Shown here piece after piece: positions 1-9,116 of a stretch of 64,000 nt of DNA. The notes beneath the pieces were generated by a model that was not told the DNA's origin, did not search any database, and saw only the letters and a list, made by a program, of their open reading frames with translations. The DNA lies in assembly GCF_001190745.1 (NCBI RefSeq), contig NZ_CP012196.1, positions 62,001 through 126,000 of the forward strand, in the 5' to 3' direction. The stretch's first letter is position 1. Every line of letters begins with the position of its first letter. This DNA is from Campylobacter gracilis. Lineage in GTDB: Bacteria; Campylobacterota; Campylobacteria; Campylobacterales; Campylobacteraceae. A program made the translations under genes and the position numbers.

Positions 1-1
1 A

Positions 2-1408
2 GAATTTCAATTCCCGATCTACGCTACGCCGCTTCCTTTGGGGATGATAAGCAATAAATTCGAAGAGCACGGCCTTAAAGCCGAGCGTAGCTACTTTCGG
101 CCCGTGCAGAAGCGCCAGCTTTATCAGATCGGCGATTTTGAGGTCGAGTTTATCCACATAACGCACTCCATTATCGATGCGAGCGCGCTTGCAATTACGA
201 CGAAAGCGGGCACGATCATCCACACGGGCGATTTTAAGATCGATCATACGCCGATCGACGGCTATCCGACCGATCTGAACCGCCTAGCTTATTACGGCGA
301 TCGCGGAGTTATGCTTTTGATGAGCGATAGCACGAACTCGCACAAAGAGGGGATCACAAAGTCCGAAAGCTCGGTAGGCAAGACCTTTGATACGATATTT
401 TCGAGCTGTAAAGGGCGCGTGATAATGAGCACCTTCAGCTCAAACATCCACCGCGTCTATCAGGCTATAGAGCGCGGTGTAAAATACGGCCGCAAGGTTT
501 GCGTCATCGGACGAAGCATGGAGCGAAATTTATTTACCGCGATGGAGCTTGGATATGTAAATTTAGACAAAAAGATCTTCGTCGATGCCGATCAGGTCTC
601 CAAATACCCCGATAATGAGGTTTTAATCGTTACTACCGGCTCGCAAGGCGAGACGATGAGTGCGCTGTACCGCATGGCGACGGACGAGCACAAATACATT
701 AAAATCAAATCCACCGATCAAGTAATCATCAGCGCCAAGGCGATTCCCGGCAACGAAAGCAGCGTCTCGACCGTGCTTAACTACCTGCTAAAAAGCGGCG
801 CAAAGGTCGCGTATCAGGACTTCAGCGAGATACACGTAAGCGGGCACGCCTCGATCGAAGAGCAAAAGCTCATGCTGCGCCTAATAAAGCCGAAATTTTT
901 CCTACCCGTGCACGGCGAGTACAACCACATCGTAAAGCATAAAGAGACCGCGATAGAGTGCGGCATCGAGGAGAAAAATATCTATTTGATGAACGACGGC
1001 GATCAGATGGAGGTTTGCGAAAAATACCTAAAGCGCGTCAAGACCGTCAAGACGGGCAAGGTCTTCATCGACAACCAGATCAACAAGCAGATCTCCGACG
1101 AGATCGTCAAACACCGCCAAAATTTAGCCGATGCGGGCGTCGCGGTCATCATCGCGCAGATCGACAAAAACGAAAAGAGACTCATCCAAACGCGTGTCAT
1201 CACCTACGGGCTCGTCGCCGAGAACCAAACGGCACACTTTACCAAGGAGATGCAGGGCATCATCGAGCAGTTTTTGGCAAATTTAAAAGATGAAATTCTA
1301 CTCGATCACTGGGCGCTGGAGGGCAAGATCCGCCAGGCTGTGCGCAAGCACATCTTTAGAAAGATCAAAAAATATCCGACCATCGTGCCGGTGATTTATT
1401 TGATGTAA
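2..1408 (+). CDS. rnj: Ribonuclease J, 5' end outside window
   Basis: Metallo-beta-lactamase/beta-CASP ribonuclease that acts as 5'-3' exo- and endonuclease in mRNA decay and rRNA processing in the cytoplasm. The frame is open from base 2 with no need of a start, so the gene begins left of the window; an internal TTG at 38 and ATG at 44 are not the true start. Visible motifs are the metal site HTGDFKID, the beta-CASP signature around SDSTNS, GHAS, and VHGEY near the C-terminal half. About 469 codons are present, and family members in this group are usually 550-700 residues, so the first part of the catalytic domain is missing. No gene follows closely; an AT-rich spacer separates it from kdsD. 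Family assignment is secure. Confidence 0.93.
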   Translation, partial: EFQFPIYATPLPLGMISNKFEEHGLKAERSYFRPVQKRQLYQIGDFEVEFIHITHSIIDASALAITTKAGTIIHTGDFKIDHTPIDGYPTDLNRLAYYGDRGVMLLMSDSTNSHKEGITKSESSVGKTFDTIFSSCKGRVIMSTFSSNIHRVYQAIERGVKYGRKVCVIGRSMERNLFTAMELGYVNLDKKIFVDADQVSKYPDNEVLIVTTGSQGETMSALYRMATDEHKYIKIKSTDQVIISAKAIPGNESSVSTVLNYLLKSGAKVAYQDFSEIHVSGHASIEEQKLMLRLIKPKFFLPVHGEYNHIVKHKETAIECGIEEKNIYLMNDGDQMEVCEKYLKRVKTVKTGKVFIDNQINKQISDEIVKHRQNLADAGVAVIIAQIDKNEKRLIQTRVITYGLVAENQTAHFTKEMQGIIEQFLANLKDEILLDHWALEGKIRQAVRKHIFRKIKKYPTIVPVIYLM

Positions 1409-1785
1409 GCGCGGCTAAATTTAGCGAGCAGGGGCGGCTTTGATCTGCGGCGGGCAAGTGAAATTTTAATGGCGTGGGTGGGCTTTCGGGCGTGAAATTT
1501 TGCGACGGAAGCGGGCTTTGCAGCGTTGGAATTTCAAAGCGGCATTAGCAGGTCTTGCAGCGCGAAATTTTAAAGCGGCTAGTAAAATTTTAGCACAGAA
1601 TTTCGGCGTAAGGCAAAATTTAAAGAATGCCTAGGAAGCCTGCGGCAAGCGGGCAGAGCGGCGCACGATTTTGTAGATTATAATTTTATGGCGCAAATTT
1701 CAAAGGTGCGAAATTTCGGCTAGCGCAAATTTAGGCGCGGCATAAAGAGGCGCAAAATGAAAGTAAATTTTAAAAAGAAGGTTTA
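1409..1785. other. Intergenic stretch without a gene
   Basis: About 380 bases rich in AAATTT and AAATTTTAAA words. I see no convincing reading frame, RNA gene or strong terminator. The last part before kdsD holds an A-rich stretch with AGAAGG as ribosome-binding site. Confidence 0.6.
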
Positions 1786-2748
1786 ATGAGTGAAATTTTA
1801 GATATGGCACGAGAGGTGCTAAGGCTCGAAGGGGCGGAGCTTTTGCGGCATGCGGATCTTATCGGCGGCGAAATTGAGCGAGCCGTAAGCTTGATCCTAG
1901 CTTGCAAAGGCAAGGTAATCGTCACCGGCGTGGGTAAGAGCGGCCACATAGGCGTTAAGATCGCTGCGACGCTTGCCAGTACCGGCACGCCGTCGTTTTT
2001 CGTCCATCCTACGGAGGCGCTGCACGGCGATCTGGGTATGATTGGCAAGGACGACATGGTGCTTGCGATCAGTTTTAGCGGCGAGAGCGAGGAGTTGGTT
2101 AGAATTCTGCCACACCTCAAACGCTTCGGCGTGAAGATCATCGCGATGGCGCGCGATAAAAATAGCTCGCTCGGCAAGGTTTGCGACGAGTTCATAAGCC
2201 TTAGCATCGTCAAAGAGGCCTGCCCGCTCGGCGCCGCGCCTACGGTTTCTACGACGCTAACGCTCGGTTTGGGCGACGCGTTAGCGATCTGTTTGATGAG
2301 GCAGCGCAGATTCGGCAAGGAGGATTTTGCAAATTTTCACCCGGGCGGCAGCCTCGGCAAGCGACTTTTCGTAAAAGTAAAAGACGTGATGCAAAGTAAA
2401 AATTTACCGGTTGCAAACCGTAACGCCAGCCTAAAACAAGCTATCGACATTATGACGCACGGAAAGCTCGGCACCGTTTTGTTAGTGAACGAAAAGGGCG
2501 CGCTCGAGGCGATCTTAAGCGATGGCGATTTGCGGCGTGCGCTGATGCGAGAGGATTTTGACATCAATGACGGCGCGCTAAAATATGCCACCAAAAATCC
2601 TAAAATACTGGACGATAAAAATATGCTCGCAATAGACGCGTTAAATTTGATCGAGCAATTTAAAATCCAGGTCCTGCCCGTGGTCGAAAACGGCGTGCCC
2701 GCGGGGATCTTGCATATCCACGATCTAACGAGCTTGGGGCTAAAATAA
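1786..2748 (+). CDS. kdsD: Arabinose-5-phosphate isomerase KdsD/KpsF
   Basis: Converts ribulose-5-phosphate to arabinose-5-phosphate, the first step to Kdo for lipid A core or capsule. The 320 residues fit the full family length: an N-terminal SIS sugar-isomerase domain (about residues 30-170) with GVGKSGHIG, HPTEALHGDLGMI and FSGESEE, the linker HPGGSLGKRL, and two C-terminal CBS domains (about 195-315). The stop codon shares one base with the ATG of rluB (TAATG), so the two are probably translated together. The start has AGAAGG just upstream. KdsD and KpsF paralogues cannot be told apart from sequence alone; no capsule genes lie nearby, which favours the housekeeping Kdo role. Confidence 0.93.
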   Translation: MSEILDMAREVLRLEGAELLRHADLIGGEIERAVSLILACKGKVIVTGVGKSGHIGVKIAATLASTGTPSFFVHPTEALHGDLGMIGKDDMVLAISFSGESEELVRILPHLKRFGVKIIAMARDKNSSLGKVCDEFISLSIVKEACPLGAAPTVSTTLTLGLGDALAICLMRQRRFGKEDFANFHPGGSLGKRLFVKVKDVMQSKNLPVANRNASLKQAIDIMTHGKLGTVLLVNEKGALEAILSDGDLRRALMREDFDINDGALKYATKNPKILDDKNMLAIDALNLIEQFKIQVLPVVENGVPAGILHIHDLTSLGLK

Positions 2749-3518
2749 TGCAAAAGATGCGTCTGAATAAATTTATCTCCCATAACACTGCCTACTCACG
2801 CCGTGAGGCGGACGAGCTGATCAAGCAGGGCAAGGTTAGCATTAACGGTCGCGTCGTTAGCGATTTTATAGAGGTTAGCGGCGAGGAGAAGATTCGCATC
2901 GGCTCGCGCCTCATTAAGCCCAAGACGGAATTTACGATGATCGTTTATAACAAACGCAAAGGCGAGTTAGTTACTAAAAAAGACGATCGCGGCAGGCGGA
3001 CGATTTACGATAGCTTGCCGGAGGGATTTAGTAGATTTGTTAGCGTAGGGCGTTTGGATTTCGCAAGCGAAGGGCTTTTGCTGCTAACCGATGCGCCCGC
3101 GATCGCTACAGCGCTGATGAACAGCGACATCGAGCGAGAGTACTATCTAAAGGTAAAAGGCGAGGTGAAGGAGGAGGTAGTAACGGCGATCCGCGAGGGC
3201 TTTTTTGCTGCAGATGCGAGCAAAGGTGCGCACGCCAAAAGTAAGATCAAATCGATGGAATTTAAACCCTTTTTGGGCTACCGCATAATGCCTAGCAGCG
3301 GCGGTTATACGAAGATAAAAGCGATCATTAACGAGGGGCAAAACCGCGAGCTACGTAGATTTTTCGGCTATTTCGATCTGGATGTCGTGGAGCTTAAGCG
3401 CACGGCATTCGGTAGAATGACGCTTGGGATGTTAAAGCCCGGCAAATGGCGCTATTTTGATCATAGCGAATACGAAGATCTGCGCGATTTTTTGAAAGAA
3501 AACAAAATCCGCTATTAA
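2748..3518 (+). CDS. rluB: 23S rRNA pseudouridine synthase, RsuA/RluB family
   Basis: Isomerises a uridine in large-subunit rRNA to pseudouridine. At 256 residues it has an N-terminal S4 RNA-binding domain (about 5-60, with RLNKFISHNTAYSRREADELI) followed by the catalytic domain. The catalytic Asp sits in GRLDFASEGLLLLT, and the C-terminal GQNRELRRFF motif is typical of the RsuA/RluB/RluE/RluF branch. It overlaps kdsD by one base. RluB is the likeliest member in this group of bacteria, but the exact target uridine is inferred. Confidence 0.88.
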   Translation: MQKMRLNKFISHNTAYSRREADELIKQGKVSINGRVVSDFIEVSGEEKIRIGSRLIKPKTEFTMIVYNKRKGELVTKKDDRGRRTIYDSLPEGFSRFVSVGRLDFASEGLLLLTDAPAIATALMNSDIEREYYLKVKGEVKEEVVTAIREGFFAADASKGAHAKSKIKSMEFKPFLGYRIMPSSGGYTKIKAIINEGQNRELRRFFGYFDLDVVELKRTAFGRMTLGMLKPGKWRYFDHSEYEDLRDFLKENKIRY

Positions 3519-3533
3519 ATTTAAAGAGGCGAA

Positions 3534-4007
3534 ATGAGCTCAAAGACGAACGCTGCACGCGTACTGGACGGTCTGAAAATCCCTTACGAGATTAAAGAAT
3601 ACGCGGTTGATCCTTTAAATTTAGACGCGGTGCACGTGGCAAACAGCGTGAACGAGCCGATCGAGCGGGTCTATAAAACGATAGTTTGCACGGCGGATCA
3701 CGAATATGTCGTAGCCTGCCTGCAAGGCGATCTAAATCTCGATCTCAAGGCGCTCGCGCACATCTGCGGCGCGAAACGTTGCGAGCTGATGGATTTGAAG
3801 GATTTGCAAAAGGTAACGGGCTATGTCAGGGGCGGCTGCTCACCGCTTGGGATGAAAAAGCACTTCCGCACCTTCATCGACGAGCGAGCGCTAACGCAGG
3901 AGAAAATTTACGTTAGCGCGGGCGTACGCGGAAAACAGATCGCTCTTGCGCCGAAGGACCTCGCAACTGCGACCGAGGCGCAAATTTGCAAAATAACGCA
4001 TGACTAG
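3534..4007 (+). CDS. ybaK: YbaK-type aminoacyl-tRNA deacylase
   Basis: Single-domain YbaK/EbsC protein (157 residues, the usual length). It hydrolyses mischarged Cys-tRNA(Pro) and related aminoacyl-tRNAs in the cytoplasm. Supporting motifs are KTIVC near residue 45, LDLKALA, and GYVRGGCSPLGMKK with the conserved glycine-rich loop. It starts 15 bases after rluB behind AAAGAGG, so it probably belongs to the same transcript. The substrate within the YbaK/ProX family cannot be read from the sequence with certainty. Confidence 0.88.
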   Translation: MSSKTNAARVLDGLKIPYEIKEYAVDPLNLDAVHVANSVNEPIERVYKTIVCTADHEYVVACLQGDLNLDLKALAHICGAKRCELMDLKDLQKVTGYVRGGCSPLGMKKHFRTFIDERALTQEKIYVSAGVRGKQIALAPKDLATATEAQICKITHD

Positions 4008-4369
4008 CGTAGCGTTACTTTTGTCGCCGTTTGCGTAAATAACGCCGGCGGCAAGCTAGCCAAAATTTAAACTGTGAAATTTAGACTTTTAAAATTTGGC
4101 GTTGCACCGCTTGCCAAAACGATCCGCTGCCTGGCAAAAAATACAAATCAAATTAATTTCGTAAAATTTTATTGTTAAAATTCTAAGTACCGCATGCCGC
4201 AAAATATCTCAAACAAGATGACGAGCACGCGGGGTGCGAAGCAAATCTATTTTAAGAACATGCTATTTGTGCGCGATCTGTTTTGCTCGCTATAAATTTA
4301 GCCTTGCGGCGCTCGCATTATTTGCGATGAAATTTTAAAATTTCATCGCAAATTTTCTACGTCTCGCGC
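4008..4369. other. Convergent intergenic region
   Basis: Lies between the ends of ybaK and lemA. It holds AT-rich sequence and, near its right end, one perfect palindrome listed separately as a terminator. No gene is seen. Confidence 0.55.
4321..4352 (-). terminator. Perfect 32-base palindrome, lemA terminator
   Basis: Two 16-base arms, TTTGCGATGAAATTTT and its exact complement, meet with no loop. It starts 18 bases past the lemA stop. The + strand continues with a short T run, so it may also stop readthrough from the ybaK side. Confidence 0.55.
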
Positions 4370-4933
4370 TTATTTTTTGAAAAGCTCGGAGACGTTTGGG
4401 GCTTGCTTTTCTTGCTCGCTAGCGGCGAAAAATTCCGCTTTGACGAAGTTAAAAACGTTAGCGATGATGTTGGTAGGAAACATCTCGCAAGCGTTATTAT
4501 AAACTGTAACGGCGCCGTTATAAGCGCGGCGTGCGGCACTGATCTGCTCCTCGCACTCGCCCAACGCGTTTTGTAGCTTGGCAAATGATTCGTTAGCCTT
4601 GAGGTTTGGATACGCCTCTACCGCAACGCGGATCTGTCCCAAAAGAGCCGAAATTTCGCTATTTAATCTAAATTTATCGGCGTTAGAGCTTGCGCTGATC
4701 GCTTGCGAGCGAAGTTCGCTAACGCGCGTTAGCACGGCATTTTCGTGGCTCATATATTCTCGCGTGGCGCTAACTAAATTTGGGATGAGGTCGTAGCGCT
4801 TTTTAAGCTGTGTATCGACGGTGGAAGCGATGTTTCGCACCTGGTTGCGCTTGGCGATGAACGAGTTATAAGCGCCTACTAACGCCAAAACTAACAAAAC
4901 TATGACGACTAACAGAACTAAGGCCGCATTCAT
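4370..4933 (-). CDS. lemA: LemA family membrane protein
   Basis: LemA proteins have one N-terminal membrane helix and a cytoplasmic or periplasmic helical coiled region; their job is unknown. This one is 187 residues, the standard size. Residues about 3-23 form the membrane segment, followed by the family signature YNSFIAKRNQVRNI and the motif RYDLIPNLV. The ATG is preceded by AAAGGAGA. It stands alone, convergent to ybaK and facing away from the tRNA gene. Confidence 0.92.
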   Translation of the reverse strand: MNAALVLLVVIVLLVLALVGAYNSFIAKRNQVRNIASTVDTQLKKRYDLIPNLVSATREYMSHENAVLTRVSELRSQAISASSNADKFRLNSEISALLGQIRVAVEAYPNLKANESFAKLQNALGECEEQISAARRAYNGAVTVYNNACEMFPTNIIANVFNFVKAEFFAASEQEKQAPNVSELFKK

Positions 4934-4979
4934 TTTCTCTCCTTTTAAAGTGTTTCAATTAAAAATAAGAATATTTAGC

Positions 4980-4985
4980 TATACT
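4980..4985 (+). promoter_or_regulatory. Probable -10 element of the tRNA gene
   Basis: TATACT lies 18 bases before the first tRNA base, a normal distance for a sigma-70 promoter. No clear -35 is visible, as is usual in Campylobacter. Confidence 0.45.
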
Positions 4986-5003
4986 TGCCATTTCTTTTCA
5001 CGT

Positions 5004-5080
5004 GTCAAGGTAGCTCAGCTGGTTAGAGCGCTGGTCTCATAAGCCGGAGGTCGAGAGTTCAAGTCTCTCTCTTGACACCA
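5004..5080 (+). tRNA. tRNA with CAT anticodon, probably tRNA-Met
   Basis: Folds as a complete cloverleaf. The acceptor stem GTCAAGG pairs with TCTTGAC and is followed by discriminator A and an encoded CCA. The anticodon loop is CTCATAA, and the T-arm holds GTTCAAGT. G1 pairs with C72, so it is not the initiator tRNA. A CAT anticodon can also belong to tRNA-Ile2 with lysidine; I prefer elongator Met but cannot exclude Ile2. Confidence 0.9.
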
Positions 5081-5307
5081 TCTTCAAATTATCTTTAAGA
5101 GTGCAACGGCGCCTCAAAAAAGTTCGAGATTATATCTTACTTATACTTGAAAAATAATGAAAATTAACAAAAGTATAAAATTTATCTTATTGGCGCACCT
5201 TTCATGCAACCTAAATTTAAATGCTAGCCGAGATAAAATTCGCTCTTAATTGCCGGCAATTAGGTGAGCATCTTGGCTAGTCTAAAACACAAAAGCTCAT
5301 TTTATAG

Positions 5308-5313
5308 TATAAT
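5308..5313 (+). promoter_or_regulatory. -10 element for cas6
   Basis: TATAAT 26 bases before the cas6 start codon, with AAAGG as ribosome-binding site at 5328-5332. This puts a promoter directly ahead of the cas6/RT-cas1/cas2 genes. Confidence 0.5.
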
Positions 5314-5339
5314 TTTCTCAAAAATACAAAAGGTCATTC

Positions 5340-6152
5340 ATGCTTAAATATTTAGAGCTAGGCATTTGCGGCACGGATTTAAAGCCCTCGCATCCTTTTA
5401 TTGGCTCGGCGATCAGGGGCGCTTTCGGATACGCTCTTAGAAAGGCGAGTTGTCCTTTCGTAAGTGCAAACTGCGAGAAATGCGACATCTCCGGCGAATG
5501 CGTATATAATGAATTTTTTGAAAATGTATCCGATACGCCAAATTTTAGGCTGGATATTAATCTTAATCAAAAGAGCTTTGATTTTAAAATTTTACTTTTC
5601 GAGCATGCCGTGCGCTATCTGCCTCACGTCGCTATAGCTATTGCAAATATGCAAGAAATCGGGCTTGAGGCAAGCAGGCGCAAGTTTAAATTTTCAAATT
5701 TTACTCTAAACGGCGAAATCGTAGAGCCTAAATTTCTGCTTTCAAATGAGCCTGGGCCATTAAATTTCACGCCCGATTTTGCTGCGGGCGATTATGAAAT
5801 TTCGCTTCTTACCCCGCTTCGTATGAAGCAAAAAAACGTCCTCGTCCGCCGCGAGATCGACCTTAAGTCCTTTATTCGCCAAATCGCTATGAGATTTGAG
5901 AACATAACGGGCGAGGCTATAGATAAATTCGAGGTAAAATTCCGCCGTTTCGAGCAGGATTTGCGCTTTTACGACATCAATCGCTACTCAAACCGCCAGC
6001 ACACTAAAATGCAATTTGGCGGCTTGCTTGGACGGATGCGAGTTTTCGGACTTGATGAGCGCTCGGCAAAGTTTTTACAACTCGCTCAAATTACCGGGGT
6101 CGGCAAAAGCACGGTTTTTGGACTAGGCAAGATAAAGGTAGAGCGGATTTAA
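5340..6152 (+). CDS. cas6: CRISPR RNA endonuclease Cas6
   Basis: Cas6 cuts the CRISPR transcript inside each repeat to release crRNAs. The protein (270 residues) ends in the glycine-rich loop GVGKSTVFGLGKIKV, the hallmark of RAMP-fold Cas6. Residues 38-56 hold four cysteines (Cys-Pro-Phe...Cys-Glu-Lys-Cys...Cys), a likely zinc knuckle seen in one Cas6 subfamily. A likely catalytic His/Lys-rich patch (SNRQHTKMQFGG) precedes the final lobe. It is the first gene of the adaptation block, 132 bases ahead of RT-cas1. In some other RT systems Cas6 is fused to RT-Cas1; here it is separate. Confidence 0.85.
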   Translation: MLKYLELGICGTDLKPSHPFIGSAIRGAFGYALRKASCPFVSANCEKCDISGECVYNEFFENVSDTPNFRLDINLNQKSFDFKILLFEHAVRYLPHVAIAIANMQEIGLEASRRKFKFSNFTLNGEIVEPKFLLSNEPGPLNFTPDFAAGDYEISLLTPLRMKQKNVLVRREIDLKSFIRQIAMRFENITGEAIDKFEVKFRRFEQDLRFYDINRYSNRQHTKMQFGGLLGRMRVFGLDERSAKFLQLAQITGVGKSTVFGLGKIKVERI

Positions 6153-6284
6153 ATTTCGCCGTGGATTGCGATGTGGAATTGAAATTATGTCGCGAGTCGA
6201 GGAGCGGATAAATTTGCCGCAGATCACGGTATCGGCGCATTTTGCGCGATATTTACTAGCTAAATGCAATGACGAGGAGGCGTT

Positions 6285-8480
6285 ATGTTTGATCTAAGTT
6301 TAGAGGATATTTTTACCGCAGGCGCCTTTGAATACGCGCTAAAAAGGCTAAAGCGCACGGCTTTGGGGTTTGATGGACTTAGCGCTGATGATATTTGTTC
6401 GGGCGAATTTTACGCTGAGCTAAAGAGCGAAATTTTTAGCCTTTCCTATTCGCCGCAGCCCTTAAAACGAGCCTTTATCCCAAAAGAAGCCAAAGACGAG
6501 TTGCGTAAGCTCGCCGTACCCTCGCTAAAAGATAAATTTGTGCAAAATATCCTCACTCGCGAGCTTTCAGGCTATTTTGATAAAAGCTTTTCAAACCGCT
6601 CTTATGCTTATCGAAACGGCAAATCCTACGCCAATGCCATCTATCGCGCCCGCGATTTTTTTCAAATTTTCAGCTTCGCCGTCAAAACCGACATCAAAGA
6701 TTTCTTTGAAAATATCGATCACGAAAAATTGCTTGAAATTTTACGCGCAAATATCCGCGACGCTCGTATCATTAGGCTCATCGAGCTTTGGATCAAAAAC
6801 GGAATTTTTGAGCGCTTTGATTACCGCGCTCACACAAAAGGCGTTCATCAGGGCGATGTCCTAAGCCCGCTTCTTTCGAATATCTACCTAAATCAAATGG
6901 ATAAATTTTTAGAAAACTCGGGCGTAGAGTTCGTCAGATACGCCGATGATTTCGTTATGTTTTTTGCTTCATATGAGGCCGCCGAAATGAGGCTAGCGCG
7001 CCTGAAAGATTTTTTAAAAACCATAAGCTTATCTCTAAACGAAGCCAAAACCTCCATTCACGGCAAAGATAGCGAATTTGTCTTTTTGGGCGTAAGCTTT
7101 AAGGGCACAAATTTAAGCATCGGTGAGGAAAAATTTAAGCGCATTCTAGCCAAACTCGCAAGCTCTGCCAAAAAGCAGGCGATAAGCCAAAGCGTAGAAA
7201 ATTTAAACGCCTATGCGTATCATCTAAAGGCCATTTCGCTTAAGCTTTTCTCACCTTCGCAAAAAGATAGATTTTGCTTGCATTTTGGCGAGGTCGTAAC
7301 GAGCCTAATACGCAGATTTCTAAAAACCGCAGACAAGCGGACGCTAGCAGAAGCCTTAATCAACCTAAACTTCCCCTACGAGCTAGGCAAAACGGCTAAA
7401 AAGGCTAAAATTCTAACCTACTTCAAAAACGCCAAGCGTCCCGCCGTCAAATCCGTCCAAAACGCCCTTGAGGCTAAAAAGCGCGAATATCTAAAAACCT
7501 TCTCGCAAAGCTCGATTATCCACATCACGACGCCTTTTTACTTCCTCGCTCTGTCGCAAGGAAAGCTCGTGCTAAAAAGCAAAGGCGCTATCAAGCACAA
7601 ATTCCCCATAAACCAAATCAGCCAGATCATCATAAACGCTCAAATTTCGCTTAGCTCCGCCGTCATCAAAGAGTGCGCCAAAAAGAAAATTTCCATAAAT
7701 TTCATCGACGAAAAGACTAATCTTAGCTACGCCACGCTCATTAGCGCAAATTCTGCCATACCCAAAACCGCTGCTTCGCAAATTTCGCTGCTAACGACCA
7801 AAAAATCGCTCCGCATCGCCCAGCAGTTCATCATCGGCAAGCTAAAAAATCAGATCAACTATCTAAAATATCTAGGCAAATACCATAAAAATCTAGGCGC
7901 CGAAATTAAAGCGATGCAAGAAATTTTAAAGCTCCGCGTCCCTGGCGCCGCAAGCGTAAGCGAGCTTATGGGCTTTGAAGGAAGCGCCGCAAACTCCTAC
8001 TGGCAGGCTATCGCAAAGGCAGTCGACTACGAGTTTGGCTTTAGTGCGCGAGTGACGCAGGGCGCTACCGACATCGTAAATTCCGCCCTAAACTACGGCT
8101 ACGCGATCCTTTATTCAAAAATTTTAAAATCCATTGCCGCCGCAGGTCTGTCGCCGCATGTATCCTATCTGCACGCGCTTGATGAGCAAAAGCCCACTCT
8201 CGCCTTCGATCTCATCGAGGAATTTCGAGCCTTCATCGTCGATCGTGCCGTAATCTCGATGGTCAATAAAAACGAGCCCTTTGAGATAAAAGACGGACTC
8301 CTATCTGTCGCAACCAGGCAAAATATCGCCAAAAACGTAAATGAAAAGCTCTTCGCTTGCACGCAGTACAGAGGCGAACAGCTAAAAGCGCAGGATATCA
8401 TAGATAGGCAAGCCTACGCCCTAAAACGCGCCGTAACCCAAAACGAAAAATATAAGCCTTTCATCGGGAGATTTCAATGA
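6285..8480 (+). CDS. cas1: Reverse transcriptase-Cas1 fusion
   Basis: A 731-residue fusion of a group II intron-like reverse transcriptase to the CRISPR integrase Cas1. RT part (about 1-300): KTDIKDFFENIDH with Asp136, HQGDVLSPLLSNIYL (about 188-202), and YADD with Asp221 and Asp222, so all catalytic aspartates are present. Cas1 part (about 405-731): LMGFEGSAANSYW with Glu565, FVSYLH-like His630 and LAFDLIEEFR with Asp642, the expected metal ligands. The domain is complete and looks active. With Cas2 it should insert new spacers, and RT-Cas1 proteins in other bacteria can take them from RNA. It has a strong ribosome-binding site (GAGGAGG), and its stop overlaps the cas2 start by four bases. 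Confidence 0.95.
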   Translation: MFDLSLEDIFTAGAFEYALKRLKRTALGFDGLSADDICSGEFYAELKSEIFSLSYSPQPLKRAFIPKEAKDELRKLAVPSLKDKFVQNILTRELSGYFDKSFSNRSYAYRNGKSYANAIYRARDFFQIFSFAVKTDIKDFFENIDHEKLLEILRANIRDARIIRLIELWIKNGIFERFDYRAHTKGVHQGDVLSPLLSNIYLNQMDKFLENSGVEFVRYADDFVMFFASYEAAEMRLARLKDFLKTISLSLNEAKTSIHGKDSEFVFLGVSFKGTNLSIGEEKFKRILAKLASSAKKQAISQSVENLNAYAYHLKAISLKLFSPSQKDRFCLHFGEVVTSLIRRFLKTADKRTLAEALINLNFPYELGKTAKKAKILTYFKNAKRPAVKSVQNALEAKKREYLKTFSQSSIIHITTPFYFLALSQGKLVLKSKGAIKHKFPINQISQIIINAQISLSSAVIKECAKKKISINFIDEKTNLSYATLISANSAIPKTAASQISLLTTKKSLRIAQQFIIGKLKNQINYLKYLGKYHKNLGAEIKAMQEILKLRVPGAASVSELMGFEGSAANSYWQAIAKAVDYEFGFSARVTQGATDIVNSALNYGYAILYSKILKSIAAAGLSPHVSYLHALDEQKPTLAFDLIEEFRAFIVDRAVISMVNKNEPFEIKDGLLSVATRQNIAKNVNEKLFACTQYRGEQLKAQDIIDRQAYALKRAVTQNEKYKPFIGRFQ

Positions 8481-8749
8481 ATTTAATCATCTGCTACGAC
8501 GTTTGCAAAACTAAGCGTCGCAACAAACTCGCCGCCTTGCTAGAAAGCTACGGGCTGCGGGCGAACTACTCGGTATTCGAGCTAGACGTCTCCGAGCGGA
8601 TTTATGCCGAGCTAAAACAGTGCATCGCGCGCATAATCGAGCCTAAAACCGACAAAGTCCTATTCTACCGCATCTGCAAAACTTGTATGGCTAAAAGCGA
8701 GAGCCTAGGCGAAGGTGAGATCTTTCGTTCCCCTGGCACCTACGTCTAA
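8477..8749 (+). CDS. cas2: CRISPR adaptation protein Cas2
   Basis: Cas2 (90 residues, the usual size) is the structural partner of Cas1 in the spacer-integration complex. It has the ferredoxin-like beta strand LIICYDV with the conserved Asp, and the RANYSVFELDV segment typical of the family. It starts inside the last codons of RT-cas1 (ATGA overlap), so both are made from one transcript. The C-terminal part holds CKTC, also seen in some RT-associated Cas2 proteins. Confidence 0.93.
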   Translation: MNLIICYDVCKTKRRNKLAALLESYGLRANYSVFELDVSERIYAELKQCIARIIEPKTDKVLFYRICKTCMAKSESLGEGEIFRSPGTYV

Positions 8750-8909
8750 GTCCCATTTTTAGGGATTTGATTTTCGGACTTTTCTTAAATTTAAAACCCC
8801 GAATTTAGCGCACTTTTATATTCTATTAAGCTTTAAAATGTCCGCAAAGCTTAAATTTCGCTCGCGCCAAAAACCCTTTCTCGGACTTCCGCTATTTAGC
8901 CTATTTTTA

Positions 8910-8929
8910 AAGCCCCATTTCTAGGGCTT
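8910..8929 (+). terminator. Hairpin in the leader, likely cas2 terminator
   Basis: AAGCCC and GGGCTT pair around an eight-base loop and are followed by a T run ending at 8932. A weaker similar hairpin, TCCC/GGGA, lies right after the cas2 stop. Confidence 0.5.
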
Positions 8930-9116
8930 TTTACGTTTACGAAATTTAGCAGAAATTCGAAAAAGCCTAAAATTTTAATTTTTGCGTTTAGATTTTCGGA
9001 CTTTTGCGCTTGTGTAAAGACGCTTAAATCCGTACTTTTAAGCCCGCTATAAGTAAAAACCTCGAAATTTGAAATTAATTTTTCGCCTCTTTCTCGGACT
9101 TTTTCGCGTTTTGTGA

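Noticed and set aside
958-1293. Open frame inside the RNase J gene
   Set aside because: It is a shifted reading of a strongly conserved gene and has no ribosome site. Many similar shadow frames in recA, topA, pnp and others were dropped for the same reason.
5081-5339. Possible second tRNA or small RNA after the tRNA gene
   Set aside because: No cloverleaf or terminator-linked stem was found; only the cas6 promoter is supported.
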